A DNA stretch of 64,000 nt from Streptomyces sp. TRM70350 (GCF_019219825.1 NZ_JAHUXH010000003.1:310001-374000), one strand, 5' to 3'. Counted from the first letter of the stretch, positions 12,026-24,494 are shown. Program-made: numbers and translations. The notes: generated by a model from the sequence alone, not told the origin.

Positions 12026-13381
12026 GTGGAGCCCGACCTGTTCACCGCCGCCGCAGAAGAACGCCAGGAGAAGGACCCGACCGCGAGTCCCCTGGCGGTG
12101 CGGATGCGCCCACGCACCCTCGACGAGGTCGTGGGCCAGCAGCACCTGCTCAAGCCCGGCTCACCCCTGCGCCGACTGGTCGGCGAGGGCGCCGGGGGAC
12201 CGGCGGGCCCGTCCTCGGTGATCCTGTGGGGCCCGCCCGGCACCGGCAAGACGACCCTCGCGTACGTCGTCTCCAAGGCGACCAACAAGCGGTTCGTGGA
12301 GCTGTCCGCGATCACCGCCGGTGTCAAGGAGGTCCGCGCGGTCATCGACGGCGCCCGCCGCGCCACCGGCGGCTTCGGCAAGGAGACCGTCCTCTTCCTC
12401 GACGAGATCCACCGCTTCAGCAAGGCCCAGCAGGACTCCCTCCTGCCCGCCGTCGAGAACCGCTGGGTGACGCTGATCGCGGCGACGACCGAGAACCCGT
12501 ACTTCTCGGTGATCTCCCCCCTGCTGTCCCGCTCCCTGCTGCTGACCCTCGAACCCCTCACCGACGACGACGTACGCGGCCTGCTCCAGCGCGCCCTCAC
12601 CGACGAGCGCGGCCTGGGCAGCGCCGTCACCCTCCCCGAGGACACCGAGGCCCACCTGCTGCGGATCGCCGGCGGCGACGCCCGCCGCGCCCTGACCGCC
12701 CTGGAGGCGGCCGCCGGTGCCGCGCTCGACAAGGGCGAGACCGAGATCGGGCTCCAGACCCTGGAGGAGACCGTCGACCGCGCCGCCGTGAAGTACGACC
12801 GCGACGGCGACCAGCACTACGACGTGGCCAGCGCCCTGATCAAGTCGATCCGCGGCTCCGACGTCGACGCCGCCCTGCACTATCTGGCCCGGATGATCGA
12901 GGCTGGCGAGGACCCCCGCTTCATCGCCCGCCGCCTGATGATCTCCGCCAGCGAGGACATCGGCCTCGCCGACCCCACCGCCCTGCCGACAGCCGTGGCG
13001 GCCGCCCAGGCCGTCGCCATGATCGGCTTCCCCGAGGCCGCCCTCACCCTCAGCCACGCCACGATCGCCCTCGCCCTGGCGCCCAAGTCCAACGCCGCGA
13101 CGACCGCGATCGGCGCGGCCCTGGACGACGTACGCAAGGGGCTGGCGGGGCCGGTGCCCGCGCATCTGCGCGACTCCCACTACAAGGGCGCGGGCAAGCT
13201 CGGCCACGGGCAGGGGTACGTCTACCCGCACGACCTGCCCGAGGGCATCGCCGAGCAGCAGTACGCGCCGGACGCCCTCAAGGACCGGGAGTACTACGCC
13301 CCGACCCGGCACGGCGCGGAGGCGCGGTACGCGGACGCCGTCGAGTGGACCAGGAAACACCTCGGTCGTAGGCGGTCCTGA
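12026..13381 (+). CDS. rarA: Replication-associated recombination protein RarA (MgsA) AAA+ ATPase
   Basis: RarA belongs to the clamp-loader-like AAA+ ATPases that act at stalled replication forks. The 451-residue protein has Walker A GPPGTGKT (69-76), Walker [10 protein letters not shown] (122-130), a sensor 1 region with ATTENP, and the C-terminal tetramerisation domain with the family segment [23 protein letters not shown] at 12026 gives an N-terminus (MEPDLF) of normal length. It lies between the VKOR gene and rpsD, the usual Streptomyces neighbourhood. Confidence 0.93.
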   Translation: MEPDLFTAAAEERQEKDPTASPLAVRMRPRTLDEVVGQQHLLKPGSPLRRLVGEGAGGPAGPSSVILWGPPGTGKTTLAYVVSKATNKRFVELSAITAGVKEVRAVIDGARRATGGFGKETVLFLDEIHRFSKAQQDSLLPAVENRWVTLIAATTENPYFSVISPLLSRSLLLTLEPLTDDDVRGLLQRALTDERGLGSAVTLPEDTEAHLLRIAGGDARRALTALEAAAGAALDKGETEIGLQTLEETVDRAAVKYDRDGDQHYDVASALIKSIRGSDVDAALHYLARMIEAGEDPRFIARRLMISASEDIGLADPTALPTAVAAAQAVAMIGFPEAALTLSHATIALALAPKSNAATTAIGAALDDVRKGLAGPVPAHLRDSHYKGAGKLGHGQGYVYPHDLPEGIAEQQYAPDALKDREYYAPTRHGAEARYADAVEWTRKHLGRRRS

Positions 13382-13726
13382 ACACCTGTAGACTGGCTCG
13401 AAGCGCTGCGTCCCGTGTCCGGATGCCTCGAAAGAGGAGCCGGCACCACCAGAGCGGGACATCCAGCCGGAGAACCCGGCCCCCGGGCAGGGATCTCCAG
13501 GAGCGTCGCGCACCGGCGAACGGTGTCGCGGGCAGCCCACCACCACCCCGGAAGCCCCGGGAGCGGTCGGTGGGCCACTCGCGTGCTGCACGTATGTGCC
13601 CAGACCAGGGGAGCGGCTGCCCGGCAGGTCCGTCATCGGACCCGCAGGGTTTCCCCGGCTGCGGATGCGACCTCCCCTAACCCTGGTGAAGCCGTATTCG
13701 CACAGAAACACGAGGTGTTCGGTTCC
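13382..13726 (+). promoter_or_regulatory. Long structured leader of rpsD
   Basis: This 345-base gap holds no convincing gene. A possible -10 box TAGACT lies at about 13390-13395, which would give a leader of about 325 bases. Two clear hairpins are visible: CACCG (13511-13515)/CGGTG (13521-13525), extended by CGCG pairs, and GGTCCG (13627-13632)/CGGACC (13637-13642) with a TCAT loop. In many bacteria S4 represses its own mRNA through such leaders. Autoregulation here is inferred from length and structure only. Confidence 0.45.
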
Positions 13727-14341
13727 ATGGCGAACCAGTCCCGCCCCAAGGTCAAGAAGTCGCGTGCCCTCGGCATCGCGCTGACCCCCAAGGCCGTCAA
13801 GTACTTCGAGGCCCGTCCGTACCCGCCCGGTGAGCACGGCCGCGGCCGCAAGCAGAACTCGGACTACAAGGTCCGTCTGCTGGAGAAGCAGCGTCTGCGC
13901 GCGCAGTACGACGTGTCCGAGCGCCAGCTCGTCCGCGCCTACGAGCGTGCCTCCAAGGTGCAGGGCAAGACCGGTGAGGCCCTGATCATCGAGCTTGAGA
14001 AGCGTCTCGACGCTCTGGTCCTGCGTTCGGGCATCGCCCGCACGATCTACCAGGCCCGCCAGATGGTCGTCCACGGTCACATCGAGGTCAACGGCCAGAA
14101 GGTCGACAAGCCGTCCTTCCGCGTCCGCCCGGACGACGTCGTGATGGTGCGCGAGCGCAGCCGTGACAAGACGCTGTTCCAGGTCGCCCGCGAGGGTGGC
14201 TTCGCCCCCGACGGTGAGACCCCGCGCTACCTCCAGGTGAACCTCAAGGCCCTGGCATTCCGCCTGGACCGCGAGCCGAACCGCAAGGAGATCCCGGTGA
14301 TCTGCGACGAGCAGCTCGTCGTCGAGTACTACGCCCGCTGA
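13727..14341 (+). CDS. rpsD: 30S ribosomal protein S4
   Basis: S4 is a primary 16S rRNA-binding protein that nucleates 30S assembly. The 204-residue product has the expected length. Its N-terminal domain lacks the zinc-binding cysteine cluster, so it is a C-minus form. The C-terminal S4 RNA-binding domain is clear (RLDALVLRSGIARTIYQARQ, then MVVHGHIEVNGQKV). ATG at 13727 is preceded by GAGGTG at 13712-13717. It is encoded away from the main ribosomal operons, directly downstream of rarA, and is probably transcribed from its own promoter. Confidence 0.95.
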   Translation: MANQSRPKVKKSRALGIALTPKAVKYFEARPYPPGEHGRGRKQNSDYKVRLLEKQRLRAQYDVSERQLVRAYERASKVQGKTGEALIIELEKRLDALVLRSGIARTIYQARQMVVHGHIEVNGQKVDKPSFRVRPDDVVMVRERSRDKTLFQVAREGGFAPDGETPRYLQVNLKALAFRLDREPNRKEIPVICDEQLVVEYYAR

Positions 14342-14380
14342 CCCGGACGTAGCACCACCAGCGCATCGGCCCGTCGTCTC

Positions 14381-14398
14381 CCCGCCCTTCCGGGCGGG
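14381..14398 (+). terminator. Hairpin after rpsD
   Basis: CCCGCCC (14381-14387) and GGGCGGG (14392-14398) pair around a four-base loop, with further imperfect pairing outward. The hairpin starts 40 bases past the rpsD stop. Confidence 0.65.
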
Positions 14399-14613
14399 CG
14401 AGGCGGCGGGCTTCCGCATGTGCGCCGCGTCCCGCACACCACCCCCTGCGGCGCGGCGCACGGAACGTACCTGGCCGTGTTCACTGCGTACACTCGCTGC
14501 CCGCAACTCCGCCCCGACCGCGCCGTAATCCGGTACGGAGCGCAAGTCCCGGCGCGATAGGCTCGGTGCACGACTTTTTCGATGTTCAGGCATGTTTAGG
14601 GAGCGGGTGCGCA

Positions 14614-15048
14614 GTGTCCGGTGGAGAGGTGGCCGGGATCCTGGTGGCCGTCTTCTGGGCGATCCTGGTCTCCTTCCTCGCCGTGGCCCTGGCGAGGCTG
14701 GCCCAGACGCTCAGGGCGACCACCAAGCTGGTGGCGGACGTGACCGACCAGGCCGTCCCGCTGCTGGCGGACGCCTCCGCGGCGGTGCGCTCCGCGCAGA
14801 CCCAGATCGACCGGGTCGACGCCATCGCCTCGGACGTCCAGGAGGTCACGTCGAACGCGTCCGCGCTGTCCACCACCGTCGCCTCCACCTTCGGCGGCCC
14901 GCTGGTCAAGGTCGCCGCCTTCGGATACGGAGTGCGCCGCGCGCTCGGCGGCCGCGGGGAGGACGTGCCCGCGAAGTCGTCGAGGCGTACCGTGATCGTG
15001 GGCCGGACCGTCCCGGGCGCGCGGCGGGTCAAGCGGAAGAAGGACTGA
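14614..15048 (+). CDS. DUF948 domain-containing membrane protein
   Basis: The 144-residue protein starts at GTG 14614, ten bases after AGGGAG at 14598-14603. One N-terminal membrane helix (about residues 6-26, GILVAVFWAILVSFLAVAL) is followed by a helical, probably coiled-coil stretch (about 30-95) and a basic C-terminus. This matches small DUF948 proteins found just upstream of alaS in Streptomyces. No enzymatic residues are recognisable and the function is unknown. A second small gene follows after 8 bases, so the two probably share a transcript. Confidence 0.8.
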   Translation: MSGGEVAGILVAVFWAILVSFLAVALARLAQTLRATTKLVADVTDQAVPLLADASAAVRSAQTQIDRVDAIASDVQEVTSNASALSTTVASTFGGPLVKVAAFGYGVRRALGGRGEDVPAKSSRRTVIVGRTVPGARRVKRKKD

Positions 15049-15056
15049 GACCAGCG

Positions 15057-15407
15057 ATGTTCCGCCGTACGTTCTGGTTCACCACAGGCGTCGCCGCCGG
15101 GGTGTGGGCCACCACCAAGGTCAACCGCAAGCTGAAGCAGCTGACCCCCGAGAGCCTCGCCGCCACGGCCGCGAACAAGGCGATCGAGGCGGGCCACCGG
15201 CTCAAGGACCGGGCGGTGGGCTTCGCCCTCGACGTCCGCGCCAACATGGCCCAGCGGGAGGCCGAACTCCAGGACGCGCTGGGCCTGCACGCGGACCCGG
15301 AACTGCCTCCCACGCGGCGCTACCCCGCGATCGAGAACCGCAACAAGCCGAAGACGTACGTCATCGACAACACGACGTACTCGTACAACCGGAATGAGGA
15401 CCACTGA
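15057..15407 (+). CDS. Small conserved actinobacterial protein (DUF6167-like)
   Basis: The 116-residue protein begins [20 protein letters not shown], a short hydrophobic N-terminal segment that may anchor it to the membrane. A basic, helical body follows, ending in a Tyr/Asn-rich tail. It resembles the small protein usually encoded between the DUF948 gene and alaS in Streptomyces. The domain name is from memory. Its stop codon shares one base with the alaS start (15407), implying translational coupling. The function is unknown. Confidence 0.72.
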   Translation: MFRRTFWFTTGVAAGVWATTKVNRKLKQLTPESLAATAANKAIEAGHRLKDRAVGFALDVRANMAQREAELQDALGLHADPELPPTRRYPAIENRNKPKTYVIDNTTYSYNRNEDH

Positions 15408-18079
15408 TGGAGTCGGCTGAGATCCGCCGTCGCTGGCTGAGCTTCTTCGAGGAGCGCGGGCACACCGTCGTCCCTTCGGCGTCGCTCATCGCGGACGACC
15501 CGACTCTGCTCCTCGTCCCGGCCGGCATGGTGCCCTTCAAGCCCTACTTCCTGGGCGAGGTCAAGCCGCCCTTCCCGCGCGCCACCAGCGTGCAGAAGTG
15601 CGTGCGCACGCCGGACATCGAGGAGGTCGGCAAGACCACCCGGCACGGCACGTTCTTCCAGATGTGCGGCAACTTCTCCTTCGGCGACTACTTCAAGGAA
15701 GGCGCCATCAAGCTCGCCTGGGAGCTGCTCACCACGCCCCAGGACAAGGGCGGTTACGGCCTCGACCCCGAGCGCCTGTGGATCACCGTCTACAAGGACG
15801 ACGACGAGGCCGAGCGCATCTGGCACGAGGTCGTCGGTGTGCCCATGGAGCGCATCCAGCGCCTGGGCATGAAGGACAACTTCTGGTCCATGGGCGTCCC
15901 CGGCCCGTGCGGCCCCTGCTCCGAGATCAACTACGACCGCGGCCCCGAGTTCGGCGTCGAGGGCGGCCCCGCCGTCAACGACGAGCGGTACGTGGAGATC
16001 TGGAACCTCGTCTTCATGCAGTACGAGCGCGGCGAGGGCACCGGCAAGGACAACTTCGAGATCCTCGGCGACCTGCCGAGCAAGAACATCGACACGGGCC
16101 TCGGCCTGGAGCGGCTCGCCATGATTCTGCAGGGCGTGCAGAACATGTACGAGATCGACACCTCCATGGCCGTCATCAACAAGGCCACCGAGCTGACCGG
16201 CGTGGCCTACGGCGACGCCCACGACTCGGACGTCTCCCTGCGCGTGGTCACCGACCACATGCGCACCGCCACCATGCTCATCGGCGACGGCGTCACCCCC
16301 GGCAACGAGGGCCGCGGCTACGTGCTGCGCCGCATCATGCGCCGCGCCATCCGCAACATGCGCCTCCTCGGCGCCACCGGCCCGGTCGTCAAGGACCTCA
16401 TCGACGTCGTCATCGGCATGATGGGCCAGCAGTACCCCGAGCTCATCACCGACCGCGAGCGCATCGAGAAGGTCGCCCTCGCCGAGGAGAACGCCTTCCT
16501 CAAGACGCTCAAGGCCGGCACCAACATCCTCGACACGGCCGTGGCCGACACCAAGGCCGCCGGTTCCACCGTCCTGCCGGGCGACAAGGCCTTCCTGCTC
16601 CACGACACCTGGGGCTTCCCGATTGACCTCACCCTGGAGATGGCCGCCGAGCAGGGCCTGTCCGTGGACGAGGACGGCTTCCGCCGCCTGATGAAGGAGC
16701 AGCGGGAGCGCGCCAAGGCCGACGCCCAGGCCAAGAAGACCGGCCACGCCGACATGGGCGCCTACCGCGAGATCGCCGACTCCGCCGGCGAGACCGAGTT
16801 CATCGGCTACACCGACACCGAGGGCGAGTCGACGATCGTCGGCATCCTCGTCGACGGCGTCTCCTCCCCGGCCGCCACCGAGGGCGACGAGGTCGAGATC
16901 GTCCTCGACCGCACCCCCTTCTACGCCGAGGGCGGCGGCCAGATCGGCGACACCGGCCGGATCAAGGTCGACTCCGGTGCCGTGATCGAGGTGCGCGACT
17001 GCCAGAAGCCGGTGCCGGGCGTGTACGTCCACAAGGGTGTCGTCCAGGTCGGCGAGGTCACCGTGGGCGCCAAGGCCCACGCCTCGATCGACGCCCGCCG
17101 CCGCACGGCCATCGCCCGCGCCCACTCGGCCACCCACCTCACCCACCAGGCCCTGCGCGACGCCCTCGGTCCGACGGCCGCCCAGGCCGGTTCCGAGAAC
17201 CAGCCCGGTCGCTTCCGCTTCGACTTCGGCTCCCCGTCCGCCGTCCCGACGGCCGTGATGACCGACGTCGAGCAGAAGATCAACGAGGTGCTCGCCCGCG
17301 ACCTGGACGTGCACGCCGAGGTCATGGGCATCGACGAGGCCAGGAAGCAGGGCGCCATCGCCGAGTTCGGCGAGAAGTACGGCGAGCGGGTGCGGGTGGT
17401 GACCATCGGCGACTTCTCCAAGGAGCTGTGCGGCGGCACGCACGTGCACAACACCGCCCAGCTGGGCCTGGTGAAGCTGCTCGGCGAGTCGTCCATCGGC
17501 TCGGGTGTCCGCCGCATCGAGGCCCTGGTCGGCGTGGACGCCTACAACTTCCTCGCCCGCGAGCACACGGTCGTCAACCAGCTCACCGAGCTGCTCAAGG
17601 GCCGCCCGGAGGAGCTGCCGGAGAAGGTCTCCGCCATGCTCGGCAAGCTGAAGGACGCCGAGAAGGAGATCGAGAAGTTCCGCGCCGAGAAGGTGCTCCA
17701 GGCCGCCGCCGGCCTCGCCGAGTCCGCCAAGGACGTACGCGGTGTGGCGCTCGTCACCGGCCAGGTCCCGGACGGCACCACCGCCGACGACCTGCGCAAG
17801 CTGGTGCTCGACGTGCGTGGCCGTATCCAGGGCGGCCGGGCCGCCGTGGTGGCGCTGTTCACCACGGTGGGCGGCAAGCCGCTGACGGTCATCGCCACCA
17901 ACGAGGCCGCCCGCGAGCGCGGCCTGAAGGCCGGTGATCTCGTCCGCACGGCCGCCAAGACGCTCGGCGGCGGCGGTGGCGGCAAGCCGGACGTCGCCCA
18001 GGGCGGGGGCCAGAACCCGGCCGCCATCGGCGAGGCCGTCGACGCCGTCGAGCGGCTCGTGGCGGAAACGGCCAAGTGA
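15407..18079 (+). CDS. alaS: Alanyl-tRNA synthetase
   Basis: AlaS charges tRNA-Ala and edits mischarged Ser and Gly. The 890-residue protein has the N-terminal class II catalytic core ([30 protein letters not shown]). The editing domain has zinc-site motifs HSATHLTHQ and CGGTHVHN, and a C-terminal coiled-coil/DHHA1-type domain ends in [15 protein letters not shown]. All expected domains are present. The start overlaps the preceding stop by one base, and the next gene (ruvX) overlaps the alaS stop, so this is a tightly packed operon. Confidence 0.96.
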   Translation: MESAEIRRRWLSFFEERGHTVVPSASLIADDPTLLLVPAGMVPFKPYFLGEVKPPFPRATSVQKCVRTPDIEEVGKTTRHGTFFQMCGNFSFGDYFKEGAIKLAWELLTTPQDKGGYGLDPERLWITVYKDDDEAERIWHEVVGVPMERIQRLGMKDNFWSMGVPGPCGPCSEINYDRGPEFGVEGGPAVNDERYVEIWNLVFMQYERGEGTGKDNFEILGDLPSKNIDTGLGLERLAMILQGVQNMYEIDTSMAVINKATELTGVAYGDAHDSDVSLRVVTDHMRTATMLIGDGVTPGNEGRGYVLRRIMRRAIRNMRLLGATGPVVKDLIDVVIGMMGQQYPELITDRERIEKVALAEENAFLKTLKAGTNILDTAVADTKAAGSTVLPGDKAFLLHDTWGFPIDLTLEMAAEQGLSVDEDGFRRLMKEQRERAKADAQAKKTGHADMGAYREIADSAGETEFIGYTDTEGESTIVGILVDGVSSPAATEGDEVEIVLDRTPFYAEGGGQIGDTGRIKVDSGAVIEVRDCQKPVPGVYVHKGVVQVGEVTVGAKAHASIDARRRTAIARAHSATHLTHQALRDALGPTAAQAGSENQPGRFRFDFGSPSAVPTAVMTDVEQKINEVLARDLDVHAEVMGIDEARKQGAIAEFGEKYGERVRVVTIGDFSKELCGGTHVHNTAQLGLVKLLGESSIGSGVRRIEALVGVDAYNFLAREHTVVNQLTELLKGRPEELPEKVSAMLGKLKDAEKEIEKFRAEKVLQAAAGLAESAKDVRGVALVTGQVPDGTTADDLRKLVLDVRGRIQGGRAAVVALFTTVGGKPLTVIATNEAARERGLKAGDLVRTAAKTLGGGGGGKPDVAQGGGQNPAAIGEAVDAVERLVAETAK

Positions 18080-18543
18080 TGCGGCGCGGCCGTCGACTGG
18101 CGATCGACGTCGGGGACGCCCGCATCGGGGTCGCCTCGTGCGACCCCGACGGGATCCTCGCCACGCCCGTCGAGACGGTCCCCGGGCGGGACATTCCCGC
18201 AGCTCACCGTCGTCTGCGGCAACTCGTCGAGGAGTACGAGCCGATCGAGGTCGTCGTCGGTCTCCCTCGCTCCCTCAAGGGGGGCGAGGGCCCGGCCGCG
18301 GTCAAGGTCCGCGGCTTCGCCCAGGAGCTGGCCAAGGGCATCGCCCCGGTCCCGGTCCGGCTCGTGGACGAGCGGATGACGACGGTGTCCGCCGGACAGA
18401 GCCTTCGCGCCTCCGGGATGAAAACCAGGAAGGGCCGCTCGGTCATCGATCAGGCCGCCGCTGTGATCATCCTGCAGCAGGCACTGGAATCCGAACGGGT
18501 GTCAGGTAAAGCACCCGGCGAGGGCGTCGAAGTGGTCATCTGA
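18076..18543 (+). CDS. ruvX: Putative Holliday junction resolvase RuvX (YqgF family)
   Basis: The 155-residue protein has an RNase H-like fold with the YqgF/RuvX signatures: [12 protein letters not shown] near the N-terminus, [14 protein letters not shown] in the middle, VDERMTT and the final acidic DQAAA segment. The family is linked to pre-16S rRNA 5'-end maturation as well as junction resolution, so its precise role is open. The start is either GTG 18076 or ATG 18079; both overlap the alaS stop codon and differ by one residue. mltG follows downstream. Confidence 0.9.
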   Translation: MMRRGRRLAIDVGDARIGVASCDPDGILATPVETVPGRDIPAAHRRLRQLVEEYEPIEVVVGLPRSLKGGEGPAAVKVRGFAQELAKGIAPVPVRLVDERMTTVSAGQSLRASGMKTRKGRSVIDQAAAVIILQQALESERVSGKAPGEGVEVVI

Positions 18544-18664
18544 TCGCGATACGGTAACGTTCCGCGCGATGCGGCGGCGTTCGAACAGCCGCCGCACAGC
18601 AAGAGGCGGGACGGGAGCCGAGCCGGAGGCCACGCGACCGCCGCCTCGCGGCTCTAGGGGATCG

Positions 18665-20347
18665 ATGACTGAGTATGGCCGGGGCCAAGGCTCCGAACCG
18701 TGGCATCCGGAGGACCCGTTGTACGGGGACGGCGGATGGGGAGGACAGCAGGCCCCGACGGGCCCGCAGTCCCCCTACGGCGGCCAGCCGCAGCACTATC
18801 CAGAGCAGCCGCAGCAGCCGCAGTACGGCGACTGGGGCACCGGCGAGCAGCCCGGATACGGTCAGGCGCAGCAGCAGTACCAGCAGCAGTACGACCAGCA
18901 GCAGTACGCCGGTCAGGCGCAGCAGTCGTACGACACCCAGCAGCAGTACGACAGCGGCACCTGGGCCACCGGCATCCAGCCGCACCTGCCGTACAGCGGC
19001 GACCCGACGGACCCGTACCCGGAGCAGACGGCTGCCTTCGGCGGGGAACAGCCCGACCTCTACGGCACGCCCGACGCCTATCCGCCGCCCGAGCCGCCCA
19101 GCCGTCGGCGCGCCGAGCCCGAGCCCAGGACCGACTGGGATCCCGGCCCCGACCAGGGCGAGCACGCCTTCTTCTCGGGCGAGGGCGAGGGCGAGGGCGA
19201 TGACGACGACGAGCCGGGCGACCGGCGCGGACGCGGCGAGCGGCGGGGCCGCGGCGGCAAGGGCAAGAAGAGCCGCAACGGATGCGCCTGCCTCGTGGTG
19301 GCCCTGGTCTTCGGCGGCGGCCTGGCCGGTGTGACCTACTTCGGCTACCAGTTCTACCAGGATCGTTTCGGCGCGGCCCCGGACTACGCGGGCGACGGCA
19401 CGAGCGAGCAGGTGACCGTCGAGGTCCCCAAGGGCGCGAGCGGAGCCGAGATCGGCCGTCGGTTGAAGGCGGCCGGTGTCGTCAAGAGCGTCGACGCGTT
19501 CGTGGCCGCGCAGTCGCAGAACCCCGACGGGGACACGATCCAGGCCGGTGCCTATCTGCTGAACAAGCAGATGTCCGCCGAGAGCGCCATCGAGATGATG
19601 CTCGACCCGAAGAGCCAGAACAACGTCATGGTGACCCCGGGCCAGCGCAACGTGGCCGTCTACAACAAGATCGACGAGAAGCTCGGCCTGGAGTCAGGCA
19701 CCACCAGGGACGTCGCCGAGAAGCAGTACAAGAGCCTCGGTCTGCCCAGTTGGGCGAACAACAACGGCGACATCAAGGACCCGCTGGAAGGATTCCTCTT
19801 CCCGGGCACCTATCCCGCGGCCAAGGGCATGAAGCCCGAGGCGGTCCTCAGGGAAATGGTCGCGCAGGCCAACAGGCAGTACGGCCAGTACGACCTCGAC
19901 GCCAAGGCCAAGGCCCTGAACCTGAAGAACCCGCTGCAGGTCATCACGGTCGCCAGCCTCGTCCAGGCCGAGGGCAAGACGGAGGACGACTTCCGCAAGA
20001 TGGCCGAGGTGATCTACAACCGCCTCTCGCCCGACAACACGGAGACCTACCAGCTGCTCCAGTTCGACTCGACCTTCAACTACCTGAAGGGCGAGAGCAA
20101 CATCCACATCAGTGAAGACGAGATCAACAGCAACCAGGACCCGTACAACACGTACACCCAGAAGGGGCTGCCGCCCGGACCGATCGGCAACCCGGGTGCG
20201 GAGGCGCTGAAGGCGGCGCTGAACCCGACCGACGAGGGCTGGCTGTACTTCGTGGCGACCGACGGCCGCAACAGGACCGAGTTCGCTCGCACGCACGACG
20301 AATTCCTGGAGCTCAAGGACAAGTTCAATGAGAGCACGGGCAACTGA
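18665..20347 (+). CDS. mltG: Endolytic murein transglycosylase MltG
   Basis: MltG is a membrane-bound lytic transglycosylase that cleaves nascent peptidoglycan strands and so helps set glycan length. The 560-residue protein starts at ATG 18665 behind AGGGG. It has an unusually long cytoplasmic N-terminus rich in Gln, Tyr, Gly and Pro (about residues 35-110), an acidic and then basic linker, one membrane helix (about 207-230), a LysM-like segment and the YceG catalytic domain. The catalytic Glu is predicted at residue 436 in ASLVQAEGKTEDDF. The aroE start lies inside its last codons. Confidence 0.92.
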   Translation: MTEYGRGQGSEPWHPEDPLYGDGGWGGQQAPTGPQSPYGGQPQHYPEQPQQPQYGDWGTGEQPGYGQAQQQYQQQYDQQQYAGQAQQSYDTQQQYDSGTWATGIQPHLPYSGDPTDPYPEQTAAFGGEQPDLYGTPDAYPPPEPPSRRRAEPEPRTDWDPGPDQGEHAFFSGEGEGEGDDDDEPGDRRGRGERRGRGGKGKKSRNGCACLVVALVFGGGLAGVTYFGYQFYQDRFGAAPDYAGDGTSEQVTVEVPKGASGAEIGRRLKAAGVVKSVDAFVAAQSQNPDGDTIQAGAYLLNKQMSAESAIEMMLDPKSQNNVMVTPGQRNVAVYNKIDEKLGLESGTTRDVAEKQYKSLGLPSWANNNGDIKDPLEGFLFPGTYPAAKGMKPEAVLREMVAQANRQYGQYDLDAKAKALNLKNPLQVITVASLVQAEGKTEDDFRKMAEVIYNRLSPDNTETYQLLQFDSTFNYLKGESNIHISEDEINSNQDPYNTYTQKGLPPGPIGNPGAEALKAALNPTDEGWLYFVATDGRNRTEFARTHDEFLELKDKFNESTGN

Positions 20348-21167
20348 CGCCCGCCGGGCCGCCGTGCTCGGTTCGCCCATCGCCCACTCGCTGTCCCCGG
20401 TGCTGCACCGGGCGGCGTACCGGGAGCTGGGGCTGACGGGCTGGCGGTACGACCGCTTCGAGGTCGACGAGGAGGGGCTGCCGGGCTTCTTCGCGCAGCT
20501 CGGCCCCGAGTGGGCCGGGCTGTCGCTGACCATGCCGCTGAAGCGGGCCGTGATCCCGCTGCTGGACGAGATCAGCGACACCGCCGCCTCGGTGGAGGCG
20601 GTCAACACGGTGGTCTGCACCGACGACGGCCGGCGCGTCGGCGACAACACCGACATCCCGGGCATGGTCGCGGCCCTGCGCGAGCACGGCATCGAGCAGG
20701 CCGACTCGGCCGCGATCCTCGGCGCCGGCGCCACCGCGTCCTCGGCGCTCGCCGCGCTGGCCCGGATCTGCACCGGCGAGATCGTGGTGTACGTCCGCAG
20801 CGCGGCCCGGGCCGCCGAGATGCGTCAGTGGGGCGAGCGGCTTCAGGTCGAGGTACGGATCGCCGACTGGGCGGACGCGGCCGAGGCCCTGCGCCGCCCG
20901 CTGGTCGTCGCCACCACCCCGGCCGGTACGACCGACGCGCTCGCCTCCGCCGTGCCGGAGCGGCCCGCGACGCTGTTCGACGTGCTGTACGACCCGTGGC
21001 CGACCATGCTGGCGGCGCGCTGGTCGGCGTACGGCGGGGCCGTCGTCAGCGGGCTCGACCTGCTGGTGCACCAGGCGGTGCTCCAGGTGGAGCAGATGAC
21101 GGGCCGGGCGCCCGCGCCGCTGGACGCGATGCGCAAAGCCGGCGAGCACGCTCTCTCCGGTCGCTAG
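20328..21167 (+). CDS. aroE: Shikimate dehydrogenase
   Basis: AroE reduces 3-dehydroshikimate to shikimate with NADPH. The 279-residue protein shows the shikimate-binding N-terminus LGSPIAHSLSPVLHRAAY, the GLSLTMPLK segment carrying the catalytic lysine, DNTDIPG, and the nucleotide-binding GAGATASSALAAL. ATG at 20328 overlaps the last 20 bases of mltG, with AAGGAC upstream. It is the first of four aro genes here (aroE, aroC, aroK, aroB), but a 357-base gap separates it from aroC. Confidence 0.93.
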   Translation: MRARATDARRAAVLGSPIAHSLSPVLHRAAYRELGLTGWRYDRFEVDEEGLPGFFAQLGPEWAGLSLTMPLKRAVIPLLDEISDTAASVEAVNTVVCTDDGRRVGDNTDIPGMVAALREHGIEQADSAAILGAGATASSALAALARICTGEIVVYVRSAARAAEMRQWGERLQVEVRIADWADAAEALRRPLVVATTPAGTTDALASAVPERPATLFDVLYDPWPTMLAARWSAYGGAVVSGLDLLVHQAVLQVEQMTGRAPAPLDAMRKAGEHALSGR

Positions 21168-21524
21168 GTGTATTGCCGTGTTGAGGTTGGGGACGCGGCT
21201 GGCGGCCCCGCGTGAGCCGGGCGAAGCCCGTTCGAGCGTGCACGTGGGCGGTTCGGCAACGCGGCGAGCGTGCGTGCCAGGCGTCGCCGTGCAGGCGGGA
21301 GTTCGACGACAGGGCCCAGGGCGGAGTTCCCGGTCCGCCGACGTGCCTACGGCCTTTTCCTGACATATTCGCGTCCGCCTGCTGGACCGGCGGCCTGGCC
21401 CGGGGCCGCGACATGGGAGGATCGAACATGGCGGGCCAGGGCCGCGCACCCCGGTCGCGCCACCGCGATACGCGAGCAGACGCGTACGCAGGTCAGTACC
21501 GGGCGCGAGCACAGAGGAGCACCG
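21168..21524. other. 357-base gap between aroE and aroC, no gene recognised
   Basis: No reading frame here looks like a known protein. An ATG at 21428 has a good GGGAGGA site, but its frame runs into aroC out of phase and gives a basic low-complexity product, so it is not called. The region is long enough to hold a separate aroC promoter; I see no hexamer pair that I would defend. Confidence 0.5.
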
Positions 21525-22705
21525 TTGAGCAGGTTGCGCTGGCTGACCGCGGGGGAGTCCCACGGTCCCGCACTCGTCGCGACGCTGGAGGGCCTCCCCG
21601 CCGGCGTGCCGATCACCACGCAGATGGTGGCGGACCACCTGGCGAGGCGGCGGCTCGGCTATGGACGCGGTGCGCGCATGAAGTTCGAGCAGGACGAGGT
21701 CACCTTCCTCGGTGGCGTCCGGCACGGGCTGACCCTCGGTTCGCCGGTCGCGATCATGGTCGGCAACACGGAGTGGCCGAAGTGGGAGAAGGTCATGGCG
21801 GCCGACCCCGTGGACCCGGCCGAGCTGGCCGAACTGGCCCGCAACGCGCCGCTGACCCGCCCGCGCCCTGGTCACGCCGACCTCGCGGGGATGCAGAAGT
21901 ACGGCTTCGACGAGGCCCGCCCGGTGCTGGAGCGGGCGTCGGCGCGGGAGACCGCGGCCCGGGTGGCACTGGGCGCGGTGGCGCGGTCGTACCTGAAGGA
22001 GACCGCCGGCATCGAGATCGTCAGCCATGTCGTGGAGCTCGCGGCGGCGAAGGCCCCGTACGGCCTCTACCCGACCCCGGCCGACGTCGAGAAGCTCGAC
22101 GCCGACCCCGTGCGCTGCCTGGACGCCGACGCGTCGAAGGCGATGGTCGCGGAGATCGACCAGGCCCACAAGGACGGCGACACGCTCGGCGGTGTCGTCG
22201 AGGTGCTCGCGTACGGCGTGCCGGTCGGGCTCGGCTCGCACGTGCACTGGGACCGTCGGCTGGACGCCCGGCTGGCGGCCGCCCTGATGGGCATCCAGGC
22301 GATCAAGGGCGTGGAGGTCGGCGACGGCTTCGAGCTGGCCCGGGTGCCGGGCTCGAAGGCCCACGACGAGATCGTCAGCACGGACGAGGGCATCCGGCGC
22401 GCCACCGGCCGCTCCGGCGGCACCGAGGGCGGGCTGACCACCGGTGAGCTGCTGCGGGTGCGGGCCGCGATGAAGCCGATCGCGACCGTGCCGCGCGCCC
22501 TGAAGACGGTCGACGTGGTCACCGGCGAGGCGACCCCGGCCCACCACCAGCGCTCGGATGTGTGCGCGGTCCCGGCGGCCGGCATCGTCGCCGAGGCGAT
22601 GGTCGCGCTGGTCCTCGCGGACGCGGTCGCGGAGAAGTTCGGCGGCGACAGCGTGACCGAGACCGCCCGCAACGTGCGGTCCTACCTCGACAACCTGGCG
22701 ATCCG

Positions 22706-22709
<4 letters not shown>
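21525..22709 (+). CDS. aroC: Chorismate synthase
   Basis: AroC makes chorismate from 5-enolpyruvylshikimate-3-phosphate using reduced FMN. TTG at 21525, five bases after GAGGAG, gives the family N-terminus [17 protein letters not shown] and a 394-residue protein. Signatures include the Arg-rich [19 protein letters not shown], the [12 protein letters not shown] segment and [16 protein letters not shown] near the C-terminus. The stop codon overlaps the aroK start, so aroC, aroK and aroB form one coupled unit. Confidence 0.95.
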
Positions 22710-24309
<1,600 letters not shown>

Positions 24310-24494
24310 GTCCGGGCCGGGGCCCGGTACGTCCCGCGGGGGCCCCTTCCGCCCGATTCTCCTTGCCGCGCGGGCACTTCGGGCCGTCCCCCGCCGTTCA
24401 CCAAACAGCGGCGGGGGACGGTACCGTTCGGTAGCGCGTGGGGTTCGCCCCCGCCGCCAGCGCCAGTTGCCTGTACGAGACGGAGTGGCACCGG

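Noticed and set aside
21428..21524. ATG at 21428 with a good GGGAGGA site
   Set aside because: The frame does not stop before aroC and continues out of phase through it, with a basic low-complexity product.
24310..24494. Terminator after aroB (CCGGGCC/GGCCCGG at 24312-24327)
   Set aside because: The loop is only two bases and such GC palindromes are frequent here by chance; not strong enough to list.
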